Below, piece after piece: positions 55,044 to 63,577 of a stretch of 64,000 nucleotides of DNA. Origin of the DNA: Tistrella mobilis KA081020-065 (lineage in GTDB: Bacteria > Pseudomonadota > Alphaproteobacteria > Tistrellales > Tistrellaceae). Position 1 is the first letter of the stretch, and each line of letters begins with the position of its first letter. A program made the position numbers and the translations under genes. The notes below the pieces were generated by a model. That model did not search any database, had not been told where the DNA came from, and saw only the letters and a list, made by a program, of their open reading frames with translations. The stretch lies in the NCBI RefSeq assembly GCF_000264455.2, contig NC_017956.1, positions 2,772,001 to 2,836,000 on the forward strand. The letters are read 5' to 3'.

Positions 55044-57389
55044 TTGACCTCCTCCTCGGACGACGGCACCGACCGCCTGCCCACCCGCGAACAGATCCTG
55101 GCCTTCATCGCCGAGAGCGACCGACCGGTCGGCAAGCGCGAGATCGCGCGCGCCTTCAACATCACCGGCGGCGCCCGCATTGCGCTGAAACGGATCCTGC
55201 GCGAGCTGAAAGAGGACGGCTCCCTGAAGCGCGCCGGGCCGCGCCGCGTCGCCGAACCCGGCGTCCTGCCCTCGGTGCTGGTGGTCGACGTGGTCTCCAT
55301 CGACGACGAGACCGGCGAGGCCGAAGCCCGGCCGGCGGTCTGGGACGACGACGAGCGCGGGCCCCCTCCGCCGATCGTGGTGCTGCGCGAAGGCGGTCTG
55401 CGCCCGCGTGACGAGGCGGCCCCCGGCTTCGGCGACCGGCTGCTGGTCCGCCTGCATCGCGGCGATGCCGATGCCTATGAAGCGCGGGTGATCCGCCGGC
55501 TGGAAACCCGGTCGCGCCGGGTGACCGGGGCCATCCGCTCGATCGATTACGGCTGGCGGCTGATCCCGGCCGACCGCCGCGCGAAGACCGATTATTCGAT
55601 CGAAGAGGCCGATCTGGGCGGCGCCGAGGACGGCGAATTCGTCGTCGCCGAAACCCTGCCCGGCCGGCGGCTGGGCCTGCCGCGGGCCCGGGTGGTGAAG
55701 CGGCTGGGCCAGGAGCAGACGGCGCCCGCCATCATCGACCTTGCGATCGAGGCCCACGGCATTCCCGATCACTTCCCGGCCGCCGCCGTGCGCGAGGCCG
55801 AGGCGGCGACGGCGCCGAAACTTTCCGCCGGTCGCGAGGATCTGCGCTCCATCCCCTTCGTCACCATCGACGGCGAGGATGCCCGCGACTTCGACGATGC
55901 GGTCCATGCCGAGCCCGACCCGGATCCGACCAATCCCGACGGCCACATCATCCGGGTCGCGATCGCCGATGTCGCCCATTACGTCACCGCCGGCAGCGCG
56001 CTCGACCGGTCGGCCGAAGAGCGCGGCAATTCGGTCTACTTCCCCGACCGGGTGGTGCCGATGCTGCCGGAAGCACTGTCCAACGGGCTGTGCTCGCTGC
56101 GCCCGCACGAGGATCGCTACTGCCTGGCCGCGATGATGCGCATCGACGGCCAGGGCACCCTGCTGGAACACTGCTTCGTCCGCGGGCTGATGCGCTCGGC
56201 CGCGCGGCTGACCTATAACCGGGTTCAGGCCGCGCATGAGGGCCGGCCCGATGCCGAGATCGAGCCGCTGATGGCGCCGGTCATCCGGCCGCTCTACGCC
56301 GCCTTCCAGGTGCTGGATGCCGCCCGGCGCCGGCGCGGCGCGCTCGAGATCGACATGCCCGAACGCCGGGTGGTCATGGACGAGACCGGCCGGGTGACCG
56401 ATATCCGCACCCGCCAGCGCTTCGACGCCCACAAGTTGATCGAAGAGTTCATGATCCTGGCCAATGTGGCCGCCGCCGATACGCTGCTGCGGCGCAACCG
56501 GCCCTGCCTGTTCCGCGTCCACGACCAGCCGCCGGCCGACAAGGTCTCGGTGCTGCGCGACTATGTGAAGTCGCTGGGCCTCAGCTTCACCAACTCGGTG
56601 CATGTCGACCCGCGCGACTTCAACCGCCTGCTCAAGGCGGTGGCGAACACGCCGCTGGAGCATCAGGTGAACACCACCGTACTCCGCAGCCAGTCGCAGG
56701 CGACCTACAGCCCCGACAATATCGGCCATTTCGGCCTGTCGCTGGAACGCTACGCCCATTTCACCTCGCCGATCCGGCGCTATGCCGATCTGATCGTGCA
56801 CCGCTCGCTGATCAAGGCGCTGAACCTCGGCTCCGACGGGCTGGACGGGGCGGCCGCCGACGGTCTGCATGCGCTGGGCGAGCATCTGTCGATCACCGAG
56901 CGCCGCGCCGACCTGGCCGAGCGCGAGGTAACCAACCGCCTGCTGGTGGTGTTCCTGGCCGACCGGGTCGGCGCCACCTTCGGCGGCCGGATCACCGGCA
57001 TCCACGGTGTCGGCCTGTTCATCGAACTCGACGAGACCGGGGCCGACGGTTTTGTCCCGATCTCCACCCTCGGCCGCGAATTCTTCATCCTGGATCCGTC
57101 GGAACAGGCCCTGATCGGCGAACGCTCTGGCATGCGTTTCACCCTGGGCGACCGGGTGGAGGTGCGGCTGCGCGAGGCCGATATCGTGGCGGGCGGGCTG
57201 CTGTTCGAACTGATTGAAGGCGGCCGTGCCGGCAAGCCGCCGACCCCGGGCCAGGTCAAGCGCCTGAAGGCCATCGCCCGCGAGGTGGCAGCCGAACGGG
57301 CCCGCAACCGCCGCGATGGCGGCGGCGGCCGGGGTCCGAAAACCGGCCGCAACCAGAACGGCCGTCATGGGGGATCGAGGAGACGCTGA
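55044..57389 (+). CDS. rnr: ribonuclease R
   Basis: A 3'-5' exoribonuclease that degrades structured RNA. The N-terminal helix-turn-helix/cold-shock region (REQILAFIAESDRPVGKREI) is followed by the RNB catalytic domain with DARDFDDAVHAE near residue 281 (the Asp cluster binding magnesium) and HFTSPIRRYADLIVHR, then an S1 domain and a basic tail. TTG at 55044 is the start that fits alignment (MTSSSDD...); no ATG is well placed. 781 residues is a usual length. The stop overlaps the next start (TGATG). Confidence 0.93.
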   Translation: MTSSSDDGTDRLPTREQILAFIAESDRPVGKREIARAFNITGGARIALKRILRELKEDGSLKRAGPRRVAEPGVLPSVLVVDVVSIDDETGEAEARPAVWDDDERGPPPPIVVLREGGLRPRDEAAPGFGDRLLVRLHRGDADAYEARVIRRLETRSRRVTGAIRSIDYGWRLIPADRRAKTDYSIEEADLGGAEDGEFVVAETLPGRRLGLPRARVVKRLGQEQTAPAIIDLAIEAHGIPDHFPAAAVREAEAATAPKLSAGREDLRSIPFVTIDGEDARDFDDAVHAEPDPDPTNPDGHIIRVAIADVAHYVTAGSALDRSAEERGNSVYFPDRVVPMLPEALSNGLCSLRPHEDRYCLAAMMRIDGQGTLLEHCFVRGLMRSAARLTYNRVQAAHEGRPDAEIEPLMAPVIRPLYAAFQVLDAARRRRGALEIDMPERRVVMDETGRVTDIRTRQRFDAHKLIEEFMILANVAAADTLLRRNRPCLFRVHDQPPADKVSVLRDYVKSLGLSFTNSVHVDPRDFNRLLKAVANTPLEHQVNTTVLRSQSQATYSPDNIGHFGLSLERYAHFTSPIRRYADLIVHRSLIKALNLGSDGLDGAAADGLHALGEHLSITERRADLAEREVTNRLLVVFLADRVGATFGGRITGIHGVGLFIELDETGADGFVPISTLGREFFILDPSEQALIGERSGMRFTLGDRVEVRLREADIVAGGLLFELIEGGRAGKPPTPGQVKRLKAIAREVAAERARNRRDGGGGRGPKTGRNQNGRHGGSRRR

Positions 57390-58159
57390 TGATCGAGAAC
57401 CGGCTGCGCCGCATCATTCAGGAAGCGGACGGCTTCGCCGTCGGCACCTTCCTGATGTCCGACAGCGCCACCTCGGCGGCGCTGATGGATGCCGCGGGCT
57501 ACGATTTCCTGGCGATCGACCGCCAGCACGGCGTGATCGACGACGCCACCTGTCTGCGCCTGCTGGCCGAATGCGGCCGTCACGGCACCACGCCGATCGT
57601 GCGCATCCCGGCCAACCGGCCCGAGGATGCGATGCGGGCGCTGGACCATGGGGCGCTGGGCGTGATCGCACCGCTGATCGACGACGACGTCGGCGCTGCG
57701 GCACTGGCCGCCGCCTGCCGTTTCCCGCCCCGCGGCGGGCGCAGTTTCGGGCCGGTGCGCGCAGCCCCCATCCATGGCCGCAGCTATCTGCAGGCCATCG
57801 ACGACAGCGTGCTCGCGATCGCGATGATCGAAACCCGCGCCGGGCTGGATGCGCTGGACCGGATTCTGGCGGTGCCCGGCCTGGATGCGATCTTTGTCGG
57901 CCCCAATGATCTGGGGCTGGCACTCGGCCTCGGCTTCACCGGCGGGCGGACCGACACACAGCCGGCGCTGGCCGAAGCCGTGACCGCCATCGTCACCCGC
58001 GCCCGCGGTGCCGGCATTCCGGCCGGCATCCATTGTACCGATCCGGCGATGGCCCGGGCGATGCGCGGCCTTGGCTACCGCTTCGCCACGGTCGGCAGTG
58101 ATCTTGGGCTGATGGCCCAGGCGGCCGCCGCCAGCGCCGACCAGTCCCGCGCCTCCTGA
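57389..58159 (+). CDS. HpcH/HpaI aldolase family protein
   Basis: A 256-residue class II (metal-dependent) aldolase of the HpcH/HpaI family, which splits 2-keto-3-deoxy or 4-hydroxy-2-oxo acids to pyruvate or a similar ketoacid. Visible are DRQHGVIDDA (catalytic His), VRIPANRPEDAMRALDHGA, MIETRAGLDAL (metal-binding Glu) and VGPNDLGLALG (metal-binding Asp). It is translationally coupled to rnr by one shared base. The actual substrate cannot be told; rhamnonate- or homoprotocatechuate-type products are possibilities. Confidence 0.87.
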   Translation: MIENRLRRIIQEADGFAVGTFLMSDSATSAALMDAAGYDFLAIDRQHGVIDDATCLRLLAECGRHGTTPIVRIPANRPEDAMRALDHGALGVIAPLIDDDVGAAALAAACRFPPRGGRSFGPVRAAPIHGRSYLQAIDDSVLAIAMIETRAGLDALDRILAVPGLDAIFVGPNDLGLALGLGFTGGRTDTQPALAEAVTAIVTRARGAGIPAGIHCTDPAMARAMRGLGYRFATVGSDLGLMAQAAAASADQSRAS

Positions 58160-58183
58160 TCCACACGAAGGCCAATCCTTTCC

Positions 58184-59434
58184 ATGTCTGTCCGCCCCGA
58201 GCATGCCGCCGCCGCCGGTGCCGGCCAGCCGCCGATGTTGAAGCTTGCCCTGATCCTGGGGCTGCTCGCGGCCTTCGGGCCCCTGTCGATCGACATGTAC
58301 CTGCCGGCCTTCCCGGCGATCGGCGCCGATCTGAAGGCGGATGCCGCGGCCGTGCAAGCGACGCTGGCGCTGTTCTTTATGGGCATCGCCGGCGGCCAGC
58401 TGGTCTATGGGCCGCTGGCCGACCGCTTCGGCCGACGGCGGCCGCTGCTGGCCGGCTGTCTGCTCTACGCAGCCGGCAGTATCGGCTGCGCGCTGGCGAC
58501 CGATGTCGACCAGCTGATCGCCTTCCGTCTGGTGCAGGCGCTGGGCGGCTGTGCGGGCATGGTGATGTCGCGGGCGGTGATCCGCGATCTGTTCGATGAA
58601 CGCCATTCGGCGGTGATGCTGGCCCGGCTGATGCTGGTGATGGGTGCCGCCCCCATCCTGGCACCGCTGATCGGCGGCCAGCTGCTGGAGATCGCCGGCT
58701 GGCGGGCGATCTTCTGGCTGCTGTCGGGGGTGGGCGTGCTGGCACTGGTGGTGGTGGCGCTGTTCCTGCCCGAAAGCCTGCCGGCCGAACGCCGCCGGCG
58801 CCAGGGGCCGGGAGAGATCGCCCTCACCTATCTGCGCTTCGCCATCGACCGGCGCTTCATCGCCCCGGCGCTCGCCAGTGGTGCGGCGATGGGGGCGATG
58901 TTCGCCTATATCTCGGGCTCGCCCTTCGTCTTCATCGAGCTGCACCAGGTGCCGCCGGCCGCCTATGGCTGGCTGTTCGGCGCCAATGCCGCCGGCCTGA
59001 TCCTGGCCTCGCAGTTCAACGCCCGGCTGGTGCGGAGCACGAGCCCGGCCGCGATCATGCGCCGGGCCAATCTGGTCCAGGCCGTGGCGGGGCTGGTGCT
59101 GGTGGCAGTGGCGATCAGCGCCGTTTCCACCCCCGGCACCACGCTGGCGCTGGTGGCGATCATGCTGCCGCTGTTCCTGTGCATCGCCATGAACGGGCTG
59201 ATCAATCCCAATGCCACCGCGGTCGCCATGGCCCCCTTCGGTGCCCGGGCCGGCAGTGCCGCCGCCCTGCTGGGGCTGATCCAGTTCGGCACCGGCGCCA
59301 TCTCGGCCGCCATCGTCGGCGCGCTCGACGACGGCACGGCCTGGCCGATGGCGGCGGTCATCGCGGGCATGGGGATCGCCGGGGCGATCGCGGCACGTCT
59401 TGCCGCACCGGCACCCGCGGGGACGAGGCGATGA
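58184..59434 (+). CDS. Bcr/CflA family multidrug efflux MFS transporter
   Basis: A 416-residue major-facilitator protein with twelve hydrophobic helices. The motif FGPLSIDMYLPAFPAI in helix 1 and GQLVYGPLADRFGRRRPLL in the 2-3 loop are diagnostic of the Bcr/CflA subfamily (bicyclomycin, chloramphenicol and similar drug:H+ antiporters). An MFS gene near rnr/topA is also common in this alphaproteobacterial block. The start at 58184 follows GAAGGCCAATCC. Substrate not known. Confidence 0.9.
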   Translation: MSVRPEHAAAAGAGQPPMLKLALILGLLAAFGPLSIDMYLPAFPAIGADLKADAAAVQATLALFFMGIAGGQLVYGPLADRFGRRRPLLAGCLLYAAGSIGCALATDVDQLIAFRLVQALGGCAGMVMSRAVIRDLFDERHSAVMLARLMLVMGAAPILAPLIGGQLLEIAGWRAIFWLLSGVGVLALVVVALFLPESLPAERRRRQGPGEIALTYLRFAIDRRFIAPALASGAAMGAMFAYISGSPFVFIELHQVPPAAYGWLFGANAAGLILASQFNARLVRSTSPAAIMRRANLVQAVAGLVLVAVAISAVSTPGTTLALVAIMLPLFLCIAMNGLINPNATAVAMAPFGARAGSAAALLGLIQFGTGAISAAIVGALDDGTAWPMAAVIAGMGIAGAIAARLAAPAPAGTRR

Positions 59435-59488
59435 TTGCCATGCCCGGACGAAACCACTACTAATCGAAGAAGCGCGACCATCTTAAAA

Positions 59489-59521
59489 CGCGAAACGAAT
59501 TTGTGTTTTTCTCGTTTCGCG
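59489..59521. promoter_or_regulatory. 10-bp inverted repeat upstream of fpr
   Basis: CGCGAAACGA and TCGTTTCGCG are perfect complements separated by 13 bases, in an AT-rich gap between the MFS gene and fpr, 40 bases ahead of the fpr start. It may be an operator for a redox or other regulator controlling fpr, or a transcript hairpin. On the plus strand no U-run follows. Confidence 0.55.
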
Positions 59522-59560
59522 ATGCGGCCCTCTCCACGCCAGACCTTGGAAGCTTGAGCG

Positions 59561-60334
59561 ATGAGCAACATCCGTACCGAGCGCGTGATCGACGTTCACC
59601 ACTGGACAGACCGGCTGTTCAGCTTCACGACGACGCGTGATCCGGCATTCCGCTTCGAAAACGGCCAGTTCACCATGATCGGGCTCGAGGTCAACGGCAA
59701 GCCGCTGCTTCGCGCCTACAGCGTCGCCAGCCCGAACTATGAAGAGACGCTGGAATTCCTCAGCATCAAGGTGCAGGACGGCCCGCTGACCTCCAGGCTT
59801 CAGCACATCAAGCGCGGCGACGCGCTGCTGGTCGGTGCCAAGCCGGTCGGCACGCTGGTGAAGGACAATCTGCGCCCGGGCCGCACGCTCTATATGCTGT
59901 CGACCGGCACCGGCCTTGCCCCCTTCATGAGCCTGATCCGCGATCCCGACGTCTATGACCGCTTCGAGAAAGTGGTGCTGACCCATACCTGCCGCGAGGT
60001 CAGCGAGCTGGCCTATCACGACTACATCTCGAAAGAGATGCCGGCGCACGAGTATTTCGGCGATGCGGTGCGCGAGCAGCTGATCTACTACCCCTCGGTG
60101 ACCCGAGAGCCGTTCCGCAACCAGGGCCGGATCACCGACCTGATCGACAGCGGCAAGCTGTTCACCGATATCGGCCTGCCGGAATTCACGCCCGAGCATG
60201 ACCGGATCATGATCTGCGGCAGCCCGGAAATGCTCGCCGACCTGCAGAAACGGGCCGAGGACCGCGGCTTCACCGAGGGCAACAGCAGCCGCCCCGGCGA
60301 ATACGTGATCGAGAAGGCCTTCGTCGACCGCTGA
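59561..60334 (+). CDS. fpr: ferredoxin-NADP(+) reductase
   Basis: A 257-residue flavoprotein that shuttles electrons between NADPH and ferredoxin or flavodoxin. The FAD site is RAYSVASPNYEETLEF (R-x-Y-S), the NADP site starts MLSTGTGLAPFMSLIRDP, and the C-terminus is the alphaproteobacterial subclass with EKAFVDR in place of the terminal aromatic residue of the enterobacterial type. It acts in the cytoplasm, in oxidative-stress defence and biosynthetic electron supply. The preceding inverted repeat may control it. Confidence 0.92.
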   Translation: MSNIRTERVIDVHHWTDRLFSFTTTRDPAFRFENGQFTMIGLEVNGKPLLRAYSVASPNYEETLEFLSIKVQDGPLTSRLQHIKRGDALLVGAKPVGTLVKDNLRPGRTLYMLSTGTGLAPFMSLIRDPDVYDRFEKVVLTHTCREVSELAYHDYISKEMPAHEYFGDAVREQLIYYPSVTREPFRNQGRITDLIDSGKLFTDIGLPEFTPEHDRIMICGSPEMLADLQKRAEDRGFTEGNSSRPGEYVIEKAFVDR

Positions 60335-60365
60335 TCGACGCGCCACCTTCAGGCCCCGGCCCGGC

Positions 60366-60962
60366 TCAGCCGGCCGGGGACGGCACGCACGGCCTGCAGA
60401 CGACATCCCGCCGCCTGGCCGGCAGCTCGGCACTTTCCAGCAGTTCCCAGAGCGGCAGGGACAGCGGCGGCACCACCCGCCAGTGGAAGGCGACCAGCAG
60501 CCGGGTCACAACCGGCCTGGCGCCATTGCCGTCGCCCTGGCCCAGCGGCAGCACCATCCGGGCGTAATGCAGCCGGCGCCGGCTGCCGGGCCGGACATAG
60601 AGCGCCAGCGCCAGCCAGCACAGCCCCTCGGCCGTGGACGGCCCATAGCTGGCGGCGGCGCGGCTGCGCAGCTCTTCCGGCAGCGCGTCGGGCAGCTCAC
60701 GCCCGGTCAGATCCCGGTCGAACATCTCGCGCAGGCGCTCGCCCGCCGTGCGCACCCGCCAGCGATCGGCGGCCAGCACGTCGAGCAGCATCAGCTGGGG
60801 CAGGATCCGGCGCAGGGCCTGCGGATCGACGGCAGACGGGGGTGGCAGGGCCGCTGAAGCCGGCCGCCAGTCGCGCCAGAGGTCGAACAGGGTCGCGAAG
60901 GCGCCCCTCCGCCCCAGCAGCCGCCGGAACCCCTCTTCATCAACCTCGTATGCCACCGCCAT
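60366..60962 (-). CDS. PAS_5-domain protein
   Basis: A 198-residue cytoplasmic protein. The central region PPPSAVDPQALRRILPQLML followed by LDVLAADRWRVRTAGERL and GRELPD matches the alphaproteobacterial PAS_5 (PF07310-type) domain, a PAS-like sensor without a linked output domain. The function of this family is unknown; signalling is presumed. The start at 60962 (MAVAYEVDEE) is chosen by homology. It is divergent from rpmG and convergent with fpr. Confidence 0.72.
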   Translation of the reverse strand: MAVAYEVDEEGFRRLLGRRGAFATLFDLWRDWRPASAALPPPSAVDPQALRRILPQLMLLDVLAADRWRVRTAGERLREMFDRDLTGRELPDALPEELRSRAAASYGPSTAEGLCWLALALYVRPGSRRRLHYARMVLPLGQGDGNGARPVVTRLLVAFHWRVVPPLSLPLWELLESAELPARRRDVVCRPCVPSPAG

Positions 60963-61277
60963 TCCCCGATCTGGTCCGGGCAGCCGGTCTGCCGCCCGCC
61001 TCCGCACGCGGCCCGCAGCTTAGCCGCACCGGGGTGAAATGGGCAGTGCCCCCTTGGAAATCATCACAACCGGACACGGCGCTTGACAAGGCTGCGCCCA
61101 TGAATAAGGTGCACGTCTCTACGTCCGGCGCCGACGTTACGGCGCCGTCAACGAACACCCGCGCGATCGGCCGCCAGCCGGTCGCCCGCCCCCGGGAGAC
61201 CGGGGGACGGCGGGGCGCCGGTGGCCCAGATGCCGCCGCCCTCCGGGGCAACCGGATAGCGATACGAGGATTGAGCG
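60963..61277. promoter_or_regulatory. divergent gap between PAS_5 gene and rpmG
   Basis: This 315-base region holds the rpmG promoter and a long rpmG leader of about 160 bases with two GGCGCC-centred palindromes (61125-61148). No further gene is evident. Confidence 0.45.
61083..61110 (+). promoter_or_regulatory. rpmG promoter
   Basis: TTGACA (perfect -35) at 61083-61088 and TAAGGT at 61105-61110, 16 bases apart, upstream of rpmG on the same strand. A strong -35 fits a ribosomal-protein gene. Confidence 0.6.
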
Positions 61278-61445
61278 ATGGCCAAGCCCGCCACCGTGCA
61301 GATCAAGCTGGTCAGCTCCGAGGGGACCGGCTTCTTCTACGTGACCAAGAAGAACCCGCGCACCCAGACCGAGAAGCTCCAGCTGCGCAAGTACGACCCG
61401 AAGCTGCGCAAGCACGTGCTGTTCAAGGAAGCCAAGATCAAGTGA
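61278..61445 (+). CDS. rpmG: 50S ribosomal protein L33
   Basis: A 55-residue basic protein of the large ribosomal subunit. It begins [20 protein letters not shown] and continues with YVTKKNPR and [20 protein letters not shown]-like residues, the typical L33 pattern without Cys pairs, so it is the zinc-independent form. It starts after GAGGATTGAGCG. It lies between the PAS_5 gene and pleD, as in other alphaproteobacteria. Confidence 0.95.
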   Translation: MAKPATVQIKLVSSEGTGFFYVTKKNPRTQTEKLQLRKYDPKLRKHVLFKEAKIK

Positions 61446-61451
61446 TCCCGC

Positions 61452-61467
61452 CCTCCCTTCGGGGAGG
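61452..61467 (+). other. UUCG-loop hairpin after rpmG
   Basis: CCTCCC-TTCG-GGGAGG, a 6-bp stem with the very stable UUCG tetraloop, starts seven bases after the rpmG stop. It probably protects the rpmG mRNA 3' end or adds to termination. Confidence 0.6.
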
Positions 61468-61498
61468 ATGCGGATCGCTCAGGCGACCGACGACGCGA

Positions 61499-61535
61499 AA
61501 AAGGCCGCATGCCCGATCCGGGTACGCGGCCTTTT
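61499..61535. terminator. bidirectional rho-independent terminator between rpmG and pleD
   Basis: AAAAGGCCGC and GCGGCCTTTT enclose a 17-base loop that itself pairs CCCG/CGGG. It ends in TTTT on the plus strand and TTTTT on the minus strand, so it can stop both rpmG and pleD transcripts. Confidence 0.88.
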
Positions 61536-61595
61536 CATTTGGCAGACTTTTTACCTGAGGCATCCGAGGCGCGTCTTGAGCGTCCGGAGGCAGGA

Positions 61596-62972
61596 TCAGG
61601 TGGGCCGGTCGAAGATGAAGCAGTCGCGCCCGGCGGCCTTGGCCCGATAGAGCGCCTGGTCGGCGCGGCGGAGCATGTCGTCGGCATCCTGGTCGGCCGG
61701 GATGCGCTGGGCCCCGCCCAGGCTGGCGGTGACGGTGACCTTGGTGCCCTCGTCGTCGATCACGATCGGCTGGCCCGAGATCACCGCCCGGACCCGCTCG
61801 GCCACTTCGTGCGCCGAGCGGTGGTCGCTGTCGGGCAGCACCATCACAAATTCCTCACCGCCATAGCGGGCCACCAGATCGACGCCACGGACATGGCGGC
61901 TCATCCGGTCGGCGATCGCCTGCAGCACCCGGTCGCCGGCATCGTGGCCATAGGTGTCGTTCAGCTGCTTGAAGCGGTCGATGTCCAGCATCAGCACCGC
62001 CAGCGGGCGGCCGTCATTGCCGGCGCGCATGAACATCCGGTGCAGATGCGCCGACAGATAGCGGCGGTTGTACAGCCCCGTCAGGCCGTCGGTGGCGGCC
62101 AAGGCAATGGAGCGCTGATAATTCTGCCGCAGCCGGTCCTGATAGCGCTTGCGGCGGACCTGGGTACGCACCCGCGCGCCCAGTTCGTTCACGTCCAGCG
62201 GCATCATCAGATAGTCGTTCACGCCCAGATCCAGCGCCTTGGCCATGCGCTCGACATCGTCATGGCCCACGATCACCAGGATCGGGGTCTGGCGGGTTTC
62301 GTCGATCGCCCGCAGCTGGCTGCACAGGCGTAGCGGATCGAAGCTTTCGATCAGCAGGTTGATCACGATCAGGTCGAAACCGGCGGTGCGCGCCAGATCC
62401 AGCGCCTCGGTCGCCGTGCCGACCGCCGAGACGCTGTGCGTGCGCTTCAGCCGGTCGGCCAGAAAGTCGCGCTCGATCTCGCTGTCGTCCACCACCAGCA
62501 CGCGGGCATTGTCGCCGCTTTCGTCCAGCGGCAGCGGCGCCGCGGCACCGCCCCCGAAATCCGAGATGGTCTGCTCGCGCAGACGCAGCTCGTCGAGCAT
62601 CATCTTGAGCCGGGTGAGAGAGCGCACGCGCGCGAAGAGCGCCAGATCGTTGATCGGCTTGGTCAGGAAATCATCGGCGCCGGCTTCCAGCGCCCGCACC
62701 CGTTCCACGCTGTCGCTGAGGGCCGTGACCATCACCACGGGGATATGGGCGGTCTCGGGGTCGCTCTTCAGCCGGCGGCAGACCTCGTAGCCGTCCATGC
62801 CCGGCATCATGATGTCGAGCAGAACGATGTCAGGGGGATGGGCATGGGCACGGGCAAGCGCCATCTCGCCGTTCTGCGCCAGATCGACGTCGTAATACTC
62901 CGCCGCAAGCTTCGCTTCGAAGAGCTTGAGGTTGGGCAGGAGATCGTCGACCACCAGAACGCGACCGGGCAT
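61596..62972 (-). CDS. pleD: response regulator diguanylate cyclase PleD
   Basis: A 458-residue protein with two receiver domains and a GGDEF domain, the PleD layout. The first receiver has phospho-acceptor Asp53 in LLDIMMPGMDG; the second receiver is a dimerisation adaptor with no conserved Asp pattern. The cyclase has RYGGEEF near residue 370 and the inhibitory RxxD site (RGVD) just before it. It makes c-di-GMP to direct the swarmer-to-sessile transition and polar development. It lies six bases after divK on the same strand, and both are probably co-transcribed. Confidence 0.94.
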   Translation of the reverse strand: MPGRVLVVDDLLPNLKLFEAKLAAEYYDVDLAQNGEMALARAHAHPPDIVLLDIMMPGMDGYEVCRRLKSDPETAHIPVVMVTALSDSVERVRALEAGADDFLTKPINDLALFARVRSLTRLKMMLDELRLREQTISDFGGGAAAPLPLDESGDNARVLVVDDSEIERDFLADRLKRTHSVSAVGTATEALDLARTAGFDLIVINLLIESFDPLRLCSQLRAIDETRQTPILVIVGHDDVERMAKALDLGVNDYLMMPLDVNELGARVRTQVRRKRYQDRLRQNYQRSIALAATDGLTGLYNRRYLSAHLHRMFMRAGNDGRPLAVLMLDIDRFKQLNDTYGHDAGDRVLQAIADRMSRHVRGVDLVARYGGEEFVMVLPDSDHRSAHEVAERVRAVISGQPIVIDDEGTKVTVTASLGGAQRIPADQDADDMLRRADQALYRAKAAGRDCFIFDRPT

Positions 62973-62978
62973 TGCCCC

Positions 62979-63344
62979 TCAATCCAGAAACTTGCGCACC
63001 GTTTCGAGGAACGGGGTCACCGAGATCGGCTTCGAGATATAGCCCTCACAGCCGGCATCCAGGATCTTCTCCTCGTCGCCCTTCATCGCGAAGGCCGTGA
63101 CCGCGATGATCGGGATCGTGCGGAGATCGTCGTCGGCCTTGATCCACTTGGTCACGTCCAGTCCTGACACTTCAGGCAACTGAATGTCCATCAGAATCAG
63201 ATCGGGATGCTGATCCCGTGCGATCTTCAGGGCCTCCATACCGTCACGGGTCTGCAGAGTCACGTAGCCGTTCGCCTCAAGGAGGTCATTGAACAGCTTC
63301 ATGTTCAGTTCGTTGTCTTCGACGATCAGAACCGTCTTCGGCAT
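62979..63344 (-). CDS. divK: single-domain response regulator DivK
   Basis: A 121-residue receiver-only protein with acidic residues Glu9/Asp10, phospho-acceptor Asp53 in [11 protein letters not shown], and Lys in the YISKPI loop. The sequence [19 protein letters not shown] is nearly identical to well-studied DivK proteins. It controls the CtrA cell-cycle pathway through DivJ/PleC and DivL. The start at 63344 is the first ATG; a TTG two codons upstream is not needed. Operon with pleD, the conserved arrangement. Confidence 0.95.
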   Translation of the reverse strand: MPKTVLIVEDNELNMKLFNDLLEANGYVTLQTRDGMEALKIARDQHPDLILMDIQLPEVSGLDVTKWIKADDDLRTIPIIAVTAFAMKGDEEKILDAGCEGYISKPISVTPFLETVRKFLD

Positions 63345-63577
63345 GGCCAATTCCGCCCCGCGCCATCAGGAGGTCCCCTCGGCCGCCGCGGCGGCCCGAC
63401 CTCACGTCGAACGGCCCGCGACCGGCGGTTCGCCTCGTACCGGCGCACGATGCCCGGTTCCGATGACCGCAGCAATCATTTTGTGGCCATCCGTCAGGCG
63501 GTGCAACATCATGCGTGTCCGATGGGCCGTTTCCGATCATGCCCCGGCCCGGTCAAGCTGGAGGAGAACGGCCACAC
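63345..63577. promoter_or_regulatory. divergent gap between divK and the ROK kinase gene
   Basis: These 233 bases must hold the divK-pleD and ROK promoters. No convincing hexamers or CtrA-type TTAA-n7-TTAA box were found by eye. Confidence 0.3.

Noticed and set aside
51228-57368. A 2046-codon open frame on the minus strand
   Set aside because: It is the antisense of dprA, topA and rnr, all clearly real; its translation is low-complexity and Gly/Arg/His/Gln-rich with no recognisable domains. Long antisense frames are expected at this GC content.
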